Source of the DNA: an uncultured Lachnospiraceae bacterium
Lineage (GTDB): Bacteria; Bacillota; Clostridia; Lachnospirales; Lachnospiraceae
DNA length: 64,000 nucleotides
NCBI GenBank assembly: GCA_910579465.1
Contig: CAJTUB010000005.1
Span: 186,001 to 250,000, forward strand
Reading direction: 5' to 3'
Every line of letters begins with the position of its first letter. Position 1 is the stretch's first letter. Below, piece by piece: positions 17,973-26,262 of this stretch. Position numbers and translations under genes: made by a program. Below the pieces are notes generated by a model that had not been told where the DNA came from, made no database searches, and was given only the letters and a program-made list of their open reading frames with translations.

Positions 17973-18123
17973 TGTCCTGATTTTGCATTTGTCCGAAGGA
18001 CCGCGGTTTTTAGCGGAGCCGGAATCACCTCTTAGAGCCGGTTTGCCGCGAGGACGCCACCGAGCGGTTTAACCGCTCTTAGAGGAAGTCCGGTGGAGCG
18101 TTCGCGCCTGCAAAATCAGGACA
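17973..18123. repeat. palindromic repeat element, copy 2 (inverted relative to copy 1)
   Basis: Begins TGTCCTGATTTTGCA and ends with its complement TGCAAAATCAGGACA. Its reverse complement matches 8687-8857 over almost the whole interior (for example the segment with GGTCCTTCGGACAAATGC). Its arm sequence (GTCC) differs from copy 1 (AAGC) while pairing is kept. It lies 65 bp after the acyl-CoA synthetase stop and may also act as that operon's terminator. Confidence 0.8.
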
Positions 18124-18195
18124 CTACACAGACACCGGGAGATAAGCCTACAAAACGCGGAAGCTCAGAAAACAGTTTCCGGACAGGAGTATACT

Positions 18196-18891
18196 ATGGA
18201 GCTTCACGGACTGAATAAGCTGACGCTGCTCGATTTCCCGGAGCATCTGGCATGTACGGTTTTCACGGGACGCTGCAACCTGCGCTGTCCCTTCTGCCAT
18301 AATGCCGGACTCGTGCTCTCGCCGGAAAAGGAACCCGTTCTCGATACCGGAGAGATATTTCGTTTTCTGGAAAAACGGAAAAACACGCTTGAGGGTATCT
18401 GCGTCACCGGTGGGGAGCCGACACTGCAGGAGGATCTGCTTCCCTTCCTGCGCCGTTGTAAAGAGCTTGGCTATCTGGTAAAGCTCGATACCAACGGAAC
18501 CCGCCCGGATGTCCTTCTGGCGGTGCTCCGGGAGCAGCTTGCCGACTACATTGCTATGGATGTCAAAAACTGCCCTGCACGCTATGCCGAAACAGCAGGG
18601 CTTTCTTCCGTCCGCCTCTCCGCGCTGGAGGAAAGCATTTCCCTGATCCGGGAGAGCGGGCTGCCTTACGAGTTCCGTACCACCGTGGTACGCGAATTCC
18701 ATACGGAGCAGGACCTGCTTGCCATCGGGGAATGGCTGAACGGCTCCGCGCGCTATGCCTTACAGGCGTTTCTTGACTCCGGAAGCCTGATAAAGAACGG
18801 ACTTTCCGGATATTCCGCCGGAGAGCTGCAGGCGTTCCGGACGCTTCTCCTCCCGCATTTCGGCGAGGTGCTCCTGCGCGGAGCGGATTAA
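18196..18891 (+). CDS. anaerobic ribonucleotide reductase activating protein, radical SAM
   Basis: 231 residues. The radical SAM cluster motif CNLRCPFC (Cys27, Cys31, Cys34) follows LTLLDFPEHLACTVFTGR. ICVTGGEPTLQEDLLPFL is the SAM-binding GGEP region and KLDTNGTRPDVL follows. Family knowledge: activates class III (glycyl radical) NrdD or another glycyl-radical enzyme. This is the longer NrdG2-like form with no nrdD next to it, so the partner is elsewhere or different. Confidence 0.85.
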   Translation: MELHGLNKLTLLDFPEHLACTVFTGRCNLRCPFCHNAGLVLSPEKEPVLDTGEIFRFLEKRKNTLEGICVTGGEPTLQEDLLPFLRRCKELGYLVKLDTNGTRPDVLLAVLREQLADYIAMDVKNCPARYAETAGLSSVRLSALEESISLIRESGLPYEFRTTVVREFHTEQDLLAIGEWLNGSARYALQAFLDSGSLIKNGLSGYSAGELQAFRTLLLPHFGEVLLRGAD

Positions 18892-18940
18892 AAGTGGGAT
18901 ACGGACTACGGAAATTCAGAAAAAGGACAGGATAAACCTT

Positions 18941-19492
18941 ATGAAACTAAACTATGAAACGACGCGCCTGCAGCTGTTAGTCTGTAATGACGAATATGCC
19001 GCGGCGCTGTTAGATTTTGTGACAGAAAATAAAGAGTTTTTTTCCCCATGGGAACCGCGCCGCCTGCCTGCCTTTTATACCGAAGAGTTCCAGGCGCAGG
19101 TGTTGCGCGCGGAGTTTCAGGCAATCCTCCGCTCCGCCTATCTCCGTTACTATCTCTTTCTGAAAGAGGACCCGGCGCGCATCATCGGTACGGTAAGCTT
19201 TTCAAACATTTCACGCGGAGAAGACAAAAGCTGCCGCGTCGGCTATAAGCTGGCAAAGACCTTTACCGGTAAGGGCTATGCGGAAGAGGCGGTGCGGCGG
19301 CTTCTGCAGGAGGTTCATAATGACCTTTCCATTCACCGCGTGGAGGCGGACATCATGCCGGGAAATCACCCTTCCCTGCATTTAATCGAACGCCTCGGCT
19401 TTTCCTATGAGGGCGTTGCCCGCAGCTCCCATGAAATTAACGGCGAGTGGACTGACCACCTGCGCTATTCCTACATTTTTGCACACCAATAG
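18941..19492 (+). CDS. GNAT N-acetyltransferase (RimJ/RimL-like)
   Basis: 183 residues. It has the RimJ/RimL arrangement: N-terminal TTRLQLLV strand, IIGTVSFSNISRG, acetyl-CoA loop CRVGYKLAKTFTGKGYAEEA, then IHRVEADIMPGNHPSLHLIE and LGFSYEGVARSS. It probably acetylates a protein N-terminus or small amine. SD AAGGACAGG is weak. The 3' end overlaps the convergent gene by 22 bp. Confidence 0.9.
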   Translation: MKLNYETTRLQLLVCNDEYAAALLDFVTENKEFFSPWEPRRLPAFYTEEFQAQVLRAEFQAILRSAYLRYYLFLKEDPARIIGTVSFSNISRGEDKSCRVGYKLAKTFTGKGYAEEAVRRLLQEVHNDLSIHRVEADIMPGNHPSLHLIERLGFSYEGVARSSHEINGEWTDHLRYSYIFAHQ

Positions 19493-20424
19493 CCAAATAT
19501 CCCTCTTGCCGCAGCGTTTTCTGCCATACCGTACTGTGCCGGCAGAAACTCCCGGAATCCAAACATCCCGGCAAGACTAATATCCCTTTTAAAATACATA
19601 CCGGGAACCAGAAGGACATACCCTTCCTGCTCCCGCCACCTGCGCCGTCCCAAAAGCAGATGACGATAATGATAATATCCATGCAGCAGAAAGCTGTTTT
19701 CCGCAAATACTCTCCCTTCTTTCGGCAAAAGAGAAAGCTCCTCCGGCGAAACCCGCACTGAATACAATAACGACGGCTCACGGCACGGCCGGTACGCCGG
19801 TTTTGTCAGAAGCAGCTCCTCCAGACAGGCAACCCGGTTCTGTTCCGCTTTCTTTTTCAGAGTAATGGACTTTTCCTTTTTTTCTGATTTCCAGGACGCC
19901 AGATTTCCTTCCTCTTTCCCCACTCCTTCACCGCCTGCGGCTTTGGTAATCTCCTCCACCAGCTTCTTTGCCGAAGAAACGGTCTCCGCCGAAAACCGGA
20001 TGCCCGTATGGGTAAAGGCAGCGCGTATCTGTGCTTCCGTAACCTCTCTCCCGTCATAGCGCCCGCAAAGATAGCAGTCCGTATTCGGCCACTCAATCCC
20101 TGCCGTCCGCGCGTTGCCGACCTGCTCCGGCAGCAGCACTACGCCCTTTCCAAAGCCTGCCTCCGCACACAGGCGGTACCGCCCTGCCGCGATTTCATTT
20201 GTTGCCTGCCGACTGTCCGCCTCCCACAGATAAGACGCTTCGGACAGGCTTTCCCGTTCATTAAAATAATAAATGCTCCACCGTTCCTTGCGCTCCGGCA
20301 GATGTAATAACTCCAGCGTAACCTCCGGTGCTTCCTCTTCCCCGAACTGCCGCAGTACGCCAACGCTCTGTGCGCGGATTCCGTTCCGGTAGGCAAATAA
20401 ATACGCGATTCTTCTCCGATACAA
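19471..20424 (-). CDS. hypothetical protein, Lachnospiraceae-type
   Basis: 317 residues, cytoplasmic, family not confidently recognised. Starts MYRRRIAYLFAYRNGIRAQS, with a beta-rich N-terminal domain (about 1-130), a low-complexity charged linker (about 165-205) and a conserved-looking C-terminal part with LLHGYYHYRHLLLGRR and MYFKRDISLAGMFGFREF ending near a GYW. No catalytic motif is evident. Preceded by a 140-bp intergenic gap. Confidence 0.65.
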   Translation of the reverse strand: MYRRRIAYLFAYRNGIRAQSVGVLRQFGEEEAPEVTLELLHLPERKERWSIYYFNERESLSEASYLWEADSRQATNEIAAGRYRLCAEAGFGKGVVLLPEQVGNARTAGIEWPNTDCYLCGRYDGREVTEAQIRAAFTHTGIRFSAETVSSAKKLVEEITKAAGGEGVGKEEGNLASWKSEKKEKSITLKKKAEQNRVACLEELLLTKPAYRPCREPSLLYSVRVSPEELSLLPKEGRVFAENSFLLHGYYHYRHLLLGRRRWREQEGYVLLVPGMYFKRDISLAGMFGFREFLPAQYGMAENAAARGIFGYWCAKM

Positions 20425-20564
20425 TGAAATCCCTCCTATCGTGCTTGTCCGATATAATACTATATTATGAGGGATTTTCTATCGCTAGAACCTTAAGCTT
20501 CGGTATTTTGTCTGCGATTTTGTTTCTTCTGGCTTAGATAAAGTACGGCTGTTAAAAAGTGAAT

Positions 20565-21329
20565 TTAGCGTTTTATATATTTGTCATAGCGGCATTGTTC
20601 GCCAACCTTATCTCCCAATAATGTAATTGCCTGCGCGGGACAGGAGTTGATGCAGCGGTAGCACATGGTACAGCGGTTCCCGGCTGCTGCCCTGCCGCTT
20701 TTTTGTATAATATTTTTCATAGGACACAAGCGGGTACACAGACCGCATCCTGTACAGGCATCGCTGATTTTTAACCTATCGGAATAGTCCCTTGTTTTGC
20801 CGGAAAACCAAAGACGCTGGCCGAGAAGACCTGCTATCCTGTCATAGACCCGCAGGCCGTTCTTCGGGTATCTGCCACGTTTTATTTTTTCTGCACATTG
20901 TTCGATTTTTTTATCTGCTGCCCTGATTATCTTCCGGTTCTTTTCAACCGGTTTTTTCAGCAGCTTTACATCACAAATCGAATCCGGCATACAAAGATGC
21001 AGACCTCCGACCACCTTTGCACCGTATCGTTTCAGCAGCCGTGCAGCACAGCCTGCCCCATCTCCGCTGAACAGTGCCATTGTAGCAACACAAAATACCT
21101 TTTTCCCCTTCCATAACTCAGAATGTTGTTTGACAAAATCCCTTACCATAACAGGAATATTGGAAAATTGAACCGGATACGCCAGAATAATAAAATCATG
21201 CCGTGACACAAAATCTGCTGCCTCCTCTTCCTCCATCGGGACTGCCTCGGCAGTTTCATCTAACAAATGTAACAGCTTTTCGATACAATGCTTTGTGTTT
21301 CCTGTTCCGCTGAAATAGATACCTGTCAT
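20565..21329 (-). CDS. EFR1-type flavodoxin-ferredoxin fusion protein
   Basis: 254 residues. Residues 1-150 are flavodoxin-like (IYFSGTGNTKHCIEKLL binds FMN phosphate; IILAYPVQFSNIPVMVRDFV). Residues 185-250 carry two 4Fe-4S motifs, CTGCGLCTRLCP and CTMCYRCINSCP. It is an anaerobic electron carrier with an unknown partner. The Lys/Arg-rich linker between domains is normal for this family. Confidence 0.9.
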   Translation of the reverse strand: MTGIYFSGTGNTKHCIEKLLHLLDETAEAVPMEEEEAADFVSRHDFIILAYPVQFSNIPVMVRDFVKQHSELWKGKKVFCVATMALFSGDGAGCAARLLKRYGAKVVGGLHLCMPDSICDVKLLKKPVEKNRKIIRAADKKIEQCAEKIKRGRYPKNGLRVYDRIAGLLGQRLWFSGKTRDYSDRLKISDACTGCGLCTRLCPMKNIIQKSGRAAAGNRCTMCYRCINSCPAQAITLLGDKVGEQCRYDKYIKR

Positions 21330-21381
21330 AATTTCACCTCAATCCGTTTTTCTGTAATAACCCTGCAGCACAGTCTGCCCC

Positions 21382-23250
21382 TCATCCCCTCTGCTTTTCC
21401 ATCTCCTCCGCCAGCTCGTTCAAGTACACCCATCGCTCCATCTTTTCAGAAAGCTCTGCCTCCGCTGCCTCCTTCTTTGCGGAAAGCTCCTGCAGCTTCG
21501 TATAATCGGCTCCTGCCTCTGCCATTCCTGCCTCCAGCGCGGCGACCTTTTCCTCGAGCGCGGCAATATCCGTGTCAATGGTTTCGTACTCCTTTTGCTC
21601 CTTATAGGAAAACTTCAGCTTCTGTTCCCTCTTTTTCCATGTATCGCGGCTGTCCGCTTTTCCTGTGCCGCCGTCGGCTCCGGAAGCGGCCGCGCCATCC
21701 CCTGCACCTGTCACCTCCCCGGACAGCAGACGCTTCCCGGAAAGCACAGGCGCCAGACGCCCTTCCCTCTCACAGACGGCGCGGTAATCCGAGTAATTTC
21801 CCTCATAGCGCCGGATTCTTCCGCCTTCCTCAAATGCAAAAATCCGGTTTGCCACCTTATCAAGAAAATACCGGTCATGGGAAACCGCAATCACGATTCC
21901 GGCGTACCCTTTCAGATACTCCTCCAGAATCGTCAGCGTGCGGATGTCCAAATCGTTCGTCGGCTCGTCCAGAATCAGCACATTCGGCGCCTCCATCAGC
22001 ACATGCAGCAACGCCAGACGCCGCTTCTCACCGCCCGAAAGCTTTCCGATCAGGGTATATTGCAGGGCGTCCGTAAACAGAAACCTCTCGCACATCTGTG
22101 AGGCGCTGACCGTCCCGTCCGCAGTTTCAATGTACTCTGCCACATTACGCACCGAGTCAATCACCCTGAGCTCCGGATTTAACGGTTCATTTTCCTGCAT
22201 AAAGTACCCGGTTTTCACCGTTGCCCCAAGCTCTACCGTACCGGAATCCGGCACAATTTGCCCGGTAATCAGCTTTAACAGCGTACTTTTCCCGCAGCCG
22301 TTTTCCCCGATAATCCCGATACGGTCCGTAGAAAGAAAAATATGACTGAAGTCCCGGATAAGCACCTTTCCGTCAAAGGACTTACTGATATCCGTCACCT
22401 CGATTGTCTTTTTGCCAAGCCGGGAGGAGAGCGCACTGATTTCTACCTCGCCCTGCTCCTCTATCGTCTCCCGGTTCTTTAACGCTTCAAAGCGCTCAAT
22501 ATGCGCCTTCTGCTTCGTGGAACGCGCCCTTGCCCCGCGCATCATCCATGCAAGCTCCTCCCGGTACAGGCTCCTTGCCTTCCGCTCCGTTGCAGCCTGC
22601 ATCACCTCCCGCTCCGCCTTTGCGACAAGAAATCCGGTATAGTTTTCTTTGTAGGAATACAGCTTTCCCCGGTCCAGCTCCACAATACGGTTGACGACAG
22701 CGTCCAGAAAATACCGGTCATGCGTCACCATAACCAGCGCCCTTCCGTTCTTCTTTAAATACTCCTCCAGCCATTCCGTCATGGCGGAATCCAGATGGTT
22801 TGTCGGCTCGTCCAGCACCAGCACATCCGCAGGCATCAGAAGCGTCCGCACCAGTGCCGCCCGCTTCCGCTGTCCACCGGAAAGCAACGACGGCTTCCCG
22901 CCCGTTTCCGGTATCCCGAGCTTTCGTAGCATTGCCGCCGCCTCTCCGGCAATGTCACGGTACTCCTCCGGGTGCACAAGTCCCTCCGTCACATTCTCCA
23001 ACAGCGTCTTTTCGTCTGAAAAGACCGGCGTCTGCGGCAGATAGGCAAGGCGCAATCCCTTTCCCTTTACTATCGTACCGGTATCCGGCTCCTCAAGCCC
23101 CGCTAACAGTCTTAAAAACGTAGACTTCCCGGTTCCGTTAATCCCGATGATGCCAATCCGGTCCCCCTCGTTAATCCCAAGGGAAACCTCGTCAAACAGC
23201 ATACGCTCCGTATAGCTTTTTGAAACATTTTCTATCGTAATCAGGTTCAT
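21382..23250 (-). CDS. ABC-F family ATPase (ribosome-associated)
   Basis: 622 residues, no membrane segments. Two ABC cassettes: Walker A GINGTGKST (about 37-45) and GENGCGKST (about 320-328); signatures LSGGQRKRAAL and LSGGEKRRLAL; Walker B VLVLDEPTNHLD and VLILDEPTNDLD. An inter-domain arm (about 225-285) and a C-terminal coiled coil (about 545-620) resemble Uup/YdiF. These proteins act on the ribosome E site; antibiotic resistance is not implied. The 3' part of the next gene overlaps by 4 bp. Confidence 0.93.
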   Translation of the reverse strand: MNLITIENVSKSYTERMLFDEVSLGINEGDRIGIIGINGTGKSTFLRLLAGLEEPDTGTIVKGKGLRLAYLPQTPVFSDEKTLLENVTEGLVHPEEYRDIAGEAAAMLRKLGIPETGGKPSLLSGGQRKRAALVRTLLMPADVLVLDEPTNHLDSAMTEWLEEYLKKNGRALVMVTHDRYFLDAVVNRIVELDRGKLYSYKENYTGFLVAKAEREVMQAATERKARSLYREELAWMMRGARARSTKQKAHIERFEALKNRETIEEQGEVEISALSSRLGKKTIEVTDISKSFDGKVLIRDFSHIFLSTDRIGIIGENGCGKSTLLKLITGQIVPDSGTVELGATVKTGYFMQENEPLNPELRVIDSVRNVAEYIETADGTVSASQMCERFLFTDALQYTLIGKLSGGEKRRLALLHVLMEAPNVLILDEPTNDLDIRTLTILEEYLKGYAGIVIAVSHDRYFLDKVANRIFAFEEGGRIRRYEGNYSDYRAVCEREGRLAPVLSGKRLLSGEVTGAGDGAAASGADGGTGKADSRDTWKKREQKLKFSYKEQKEYETIDTDIAALEEKVAALEAGMAEAGADYTKLQELSAKKEAAEAELSEKMERWVYLNELAEEMEKQRG

Positions 23251-23789
23251 ACTGCCTCCGTCATTTCATTCTGTATCCACTCCGCAATAAGCGTTCCATT
23301 TTCCTCTGCCGCTCTTGTCCCGTCGACACGGAGAACAGGACAGCGTAACGCGTTTGCCCATTCCTCAACCGTAGTTTCTTCCCTGGACTCCACAACCGCA
23401 AAAAAGCGCTCTTCCTTTTCATATAAATCCCCGCCCGGCAGCATTCTCTCCCCGAACTTCTGAAAGGAACGCTCCCTGACCCGCTGCAGCCGCAAATCCC
23501 TTGGAACCCCGACCAATACGGCATATTTGAAATGAGACACAACAGCCTCTCCATAATCCCCCTTTACAGAAGCAAAAATAAAATTCTCATGCGCCTCGAT
23601 TTCCTTCAGAAGAAGCGCCTCCACCTCTGCGCGGGAACGGGGAGAGGCATACGTATACCCGGAATCCGTCTTCGGAAAATACAGGTCCTCATTATCGATA
23701 AAATAAAACCCCAGCTTCTCCGCAAGCACTTTTCCCAGCGTACTCTTTCCGGCGCCATTTAAGCCGCACAATATAATTCCTGTTCCCAT
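23247..23789 (-). CDS. AAA-family ATPase / shikimate-kinase-like nucleotide kinase
   Basis: 180 residues. Walker A GLNGAGKST (about 9-17) and the following LGKVLAEKLGFYFIDNEDL resemble small-molecule kinases (shikimate/gluconate/adenylate kinase-like). The substrate is unknown; the acceptor-binding region is not that of AroK. It overlaps the ABC-F gene by 4 bp and precedes it in the same operon. Confidence 0.8.
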   Translation of the reverse strand: MGTGIILCGLNGAGKSTLGKVLAEKLGFYFIDNEDLYFPKTDSGYTYASPRSRAEVEALLLKEIEAHENFIFASVKGDYGEAVVSHFKYAVLVGVPRDLRLQRVRERSFQKFGERMLPGGDLYEKEERFFAVVESREETTVEEWANALRCPVLRVDGTRAAEENGTLIAEWIQNEMTEAV

Positions 23790-23826
23790 AGCTCTCTCCT
23801 TCTATTTGATATTTCCAAAGAACGAC

Positions 23827-23865
23827 ACCAACGGCAGTTCCGCTGGTTTAACTCTCGCCGTTGGT
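23827..23865. repeat. inverted repeat at the edge of the rhuM remnant
   Basis: ACCAACGGC (23827-23835) and GCCGTTGGT (23857-23865) pair perfectly around 21 nt. It lies between the kinase and the rhuM pseudogene; it could be a terminator or a remnant of a mobile element end. No T-run. Confidence 0.4.
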
Positions 23866-23888
23866 AAGAGTTAGCCATACTTAAACGA

Positions 23889-24412
23889 CTAGTCTCGTGT
23901 TGAATCTGTATCCTTTGCCGCTTCATCTAATTCCAACATATAGCGGTCAAAGTCAGACATGAAGAGCTTATCCTGAATAATTCTGTACTTTTCAAACTCT
24001 GTCTCCGCATACAGCTTTGCCTGTTCAGCGCTGATTTTTCCCGCTCCCATTTTCTAAACTGAACAGCCCGCTGATTATTTACCTTAAATCCAACAGCAAT
24101 AATCATCTGAAGATTATAATGCTCTAAATTACGTGAAACCTGGCGGGTTCCCTCATCCTGAACTGTTAAGTATTTCTTAATAGTTGCCTCCGGCATCAAT
24201 TCTCCATCCTCATAAATGCGCTTAATATGCTGGGATACAGCAGCGACCGAAACATCATATAATGCCGACATCATTTTTTGTGTAAGCCATATGTTTTCGT
24301 CCTCATAGCGCATTTCATAGCTGCTTTCACTATCTCCTGTAGCCGCCACAAAAGTAAGATATTCAGCAGCACTTGAATGTACTGTTATCTCCGTTTTCTT
24401 CCTATTCGCCAT
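23889..24412 (-). pseudogene. rhuM-family protein, internally deleted
   Basis: The first ~125 residues match the RhuM virulence family (ENIWLTQKMMSALYDVSVAA, RNLEHYNLQMIIAVGFKVNN, QRAVQFRKW). Immediately after KW the frame changes. The normal family C-terminus (AKLYAETEFEKYRIIQDKLF, then SDFDRYMLELDEAA) appears in another frame, ending with TAG at 23889. About 150 central residues are missing, so this is a deletion derivative. RhuM genes often sit near restriction or mobile loci. The start at 24412 has GAAAGGG upstream. Confidence 0.8.
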
Positions 24413-24690
24413 ATAATAATCCCTTTCCATATCGCTGCTATGAATGATAACTTAACGCTGTTTGTTATATCCAAGTTCCGTAGGCAGGTTATCCATAGTT
24501 CTGTCCTCGTTTTGCTTTTTCTCAATTTTTCGAGTATCTTCCTGTCCGGGTCAGGATATACGACAAAGCTGTCCGCTTCTCCCATGTCCGGACGTATTGG
24601 AAACGCAAGCTGTTCTGTTTCTATTGAAAATTGTGCGTTTACGCCAGTTTTATTTCCTCTTGCGTCAAGCCGTATCCATTTTTTCTCCAT
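24385..24690 (-). pseudogene. hypothetical fragment overlapping the rhuM remnant
   Basis: An open frame of ~101 codons, MEKKWIRLDARGNKTGVNAQ at the N-terminus, then QLAFPIRPDMGEADSFVVYP. The tail past about residue 90 is just the other frame of the rhuM 5' end. No SD is visible. The Pro/Asp-rich segment looks protein-like, so this may be the residue of a lost gene, but it could be non-coding. Function unknown. Confidence 0.3.
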
Positions 24691-24738
24691 CAAATATTGA
24701 TTGAACTATCGGCTTTAAACTGATAACCGCATACCCCA

Positions 24739-25506
24739 TTACAATCTCATTACGGCTTCCATTGCAAGGGAAATTAAATGATACCGCACATTTTTCTGCA
24801 TATTCCAATTCCGGGAATCCCACACCTCGCCGCTTACATCATCACCAGCGTATAACAACTGGGCAAGCGGAATATCATAATACCGGGACACCGCAAAAAA
24901 AGCTGCCGCTTCCATTTCCACGGTTATACATCCCTCATTCCGTCTTAATTCAACCATATCAGGTGTTTCTCTATATATGGCATCGTTTGTCCATGTCTTC
25001 CCTGTTTTAAACGGAATCCCCATTTGCTTCAGACACGAAACAACAATCCCAACCGCCTCTTTATGGCATTCAATTTCACGGGATGGCTCCAAGTAATGAT
25101 ACGAGGTTCCCTCATCCCTGACCGCAGCGACCGGAATAATGATTTCTCCTACCTTACTGTCCTTTGCTAATGCCCCGGCGCCTCCACAAATTATAAACTT
25201 TTTACAGCCCATCGCATGTAGTTCTTCAAGCGTTACAGCTGCACCCGGCGCACCACAAAATGCCATCGTAATACAAAGTCTGTCTGCACCAGACATATAT
25301 TCATAAATAGGTATATCAAACACCTCTGAATTAAGATAACCGATGACAGCAAGATTGTTTTCCATAACAAATTGCTCCAGTTCCTTCCTAAAAAAAGTAA
25401 TAACACATTTTTCCGGAAGGCTTTTCGTCAAAAAATTCGTTGGATGAATGATTGGATTTTTACCGGTATCAAATTCACATATGGGATACTTATCCTTTAA
25501 TATCAT
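24739..25506 (-). CDS. nucleoside phosphorylase (PNP/UDP family), paralogue 1
   Basis: 255 residues. ATG at 25506 chosen because AGGAGG lies 8 nt upstream. Family motifs: AFCGAPGAAVTLEEL, KFIICGGAGALA, VRDEGTSYHYL, and the nucleoside-binding VEMEAAAFFAVSRYY. Cleaves purine or pyrimidine nucleosides with phosphate; base preference unknown. It is ~40% similar by eye to the gene at 26263, suggesting duplication or parallel acquisition. A palindromic element adjoins its SD. Confidence 0.87.
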   Translation of the reverse strand: MILKDKYPICEFDTGKNPIIHPTNFLTKSLPEKCVITFFRKELEQFVMENNLAVIGYLNSEVFDIPIYEYMSGADRLCITMAFCGAPGAAVTLEELHAMGCKKFIICGGAGALAKDSKVGEIIIPVAAVRDEGTSYHYLEPSREIECHKEAVGIVVSCLKQMGIPFKTGKTWTNDAIYRETPDMVELRRNEGCITVEMEAAAFFAVSRYYDIPLAQLLYAGDDVSGEVWDSRNWNMQKNVRYHLISLAMEAVMRL

Positions 25507-25511
25507 ACCTT

Positions 25512-25665
25512 TTACCTCCTCTGTAGTCAAACGGATATTCGCAATCCGCTTCGCTTCTTGCTCATAACCTCATTGCCGCTTCGCGGCATTTTGGCAGGAG
25601 CTTGAACTCCTGCCAAAACAGGCAAGCCCCCGCTTAGAGAAGCGGGGGACTTCCCTAATGCGGTT
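25512..25665 (-). repeat. multi-hairpin palindromic element (IS605-end or MITE-like)
   Basis: On the minus strand the order is: hairpin GTCCCCCGCTT...AAGCGGGGGC, then TTGGCAGGAG...CTCCTGCCAA, then TGCCGCGAAGCGGCA. The element occupies nearly all the space between the GNAT stop (25664) and the phosphorylase SD. Clustered hairpins of this kind are typical of IS200/IS605 ends or the RNAs overlapping them; no tnpA or tnpB is present, so it would be a non-autonomous or solo remnant. Confidence 0.55.
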
Positions 25666-26110
25666 AAATTAAATCAATCCTTGTAAGCTGGTGTATATTT
25701 TTATTTCTATAAACCAGGTCGTCCCTTACAGTAAATCCAGCCTTTTCCCAGAAAGCATTGCCTGAGATATTTTTCTCAAATGCCACCAGCGCCACCTTAT
25801 GTATGCCCTCTGCTTCCAAAGCTGTCATTGCTGAATCAACCAGCTTTTTCCCGATTCCCTGTCCCCTGTATTCTTTCCTGACAGTCGTATGGTGGATAAA
25901 GCCCCTGCGTCCGTCATGTCCACTCATAATGACGCCCACAAGCTTTCCGTTATCCTCGGCGACAAAGCATGTTTTTGGATTCCGCAATAAATATTTGGCA
26001 ATCCCCTCCCTTGAATCATCTGTTGTATTCAATCCCATACCTTCCGTATGTATCCACAAATCATATACCTTTTCAAAATCTTCTATATCCATTGTCCTAA
26101 TTGTTATGAT
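25664..26110 (-). CDS. GNAT N-acetyltransferase
   Basis: About 148 residues. Acetyl-CoA motif VRKEYRGQGIGKKLVDSAM (about residues 74-92), then HKVALVAFEKNISGNAFWEK and AGFTVRDD. The expected N-terminus (IITIRTMDIEDFEKVYDLW) follows AGGAGG (26123-26118) at normal spacing, but no ATG, GTG or TTG is there; the codons in place are ATC and ATA. A start at ATG 26092 would cut the first strand, and TTG at 26191 adds ~27 unrelated residues. Start therefore uncertain. Confidence 0.75.
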   Translation of the reverse strand: MITIRTMDIEDFEKVYDLWIHTEGMGLNTTDDSREGIAKYLLRNPKTCFVAEDNGKLVGVIMSGHDGRRGFIHHTTVRKEYRGQGIGKKLVDSAMTALEAEGIHKVALVAFEKNISGNAFWEKAGFTVRDDLVYRNKNIHQLTRIDLI

Positions 26111-26262
26111 AACCGTTCCTCCTCGTACCTTTTCTATGCTTCCGCATTTTGTACGCCCTTTTGCGTTCCGCAGGTTATTCAAAAAATGCAAAACCTTAAG
26201 ACTCTTTTACATTGACTTCTCTAAAACTTCCGATAATCCAATTGAAAATTTCTTCTATGTTC

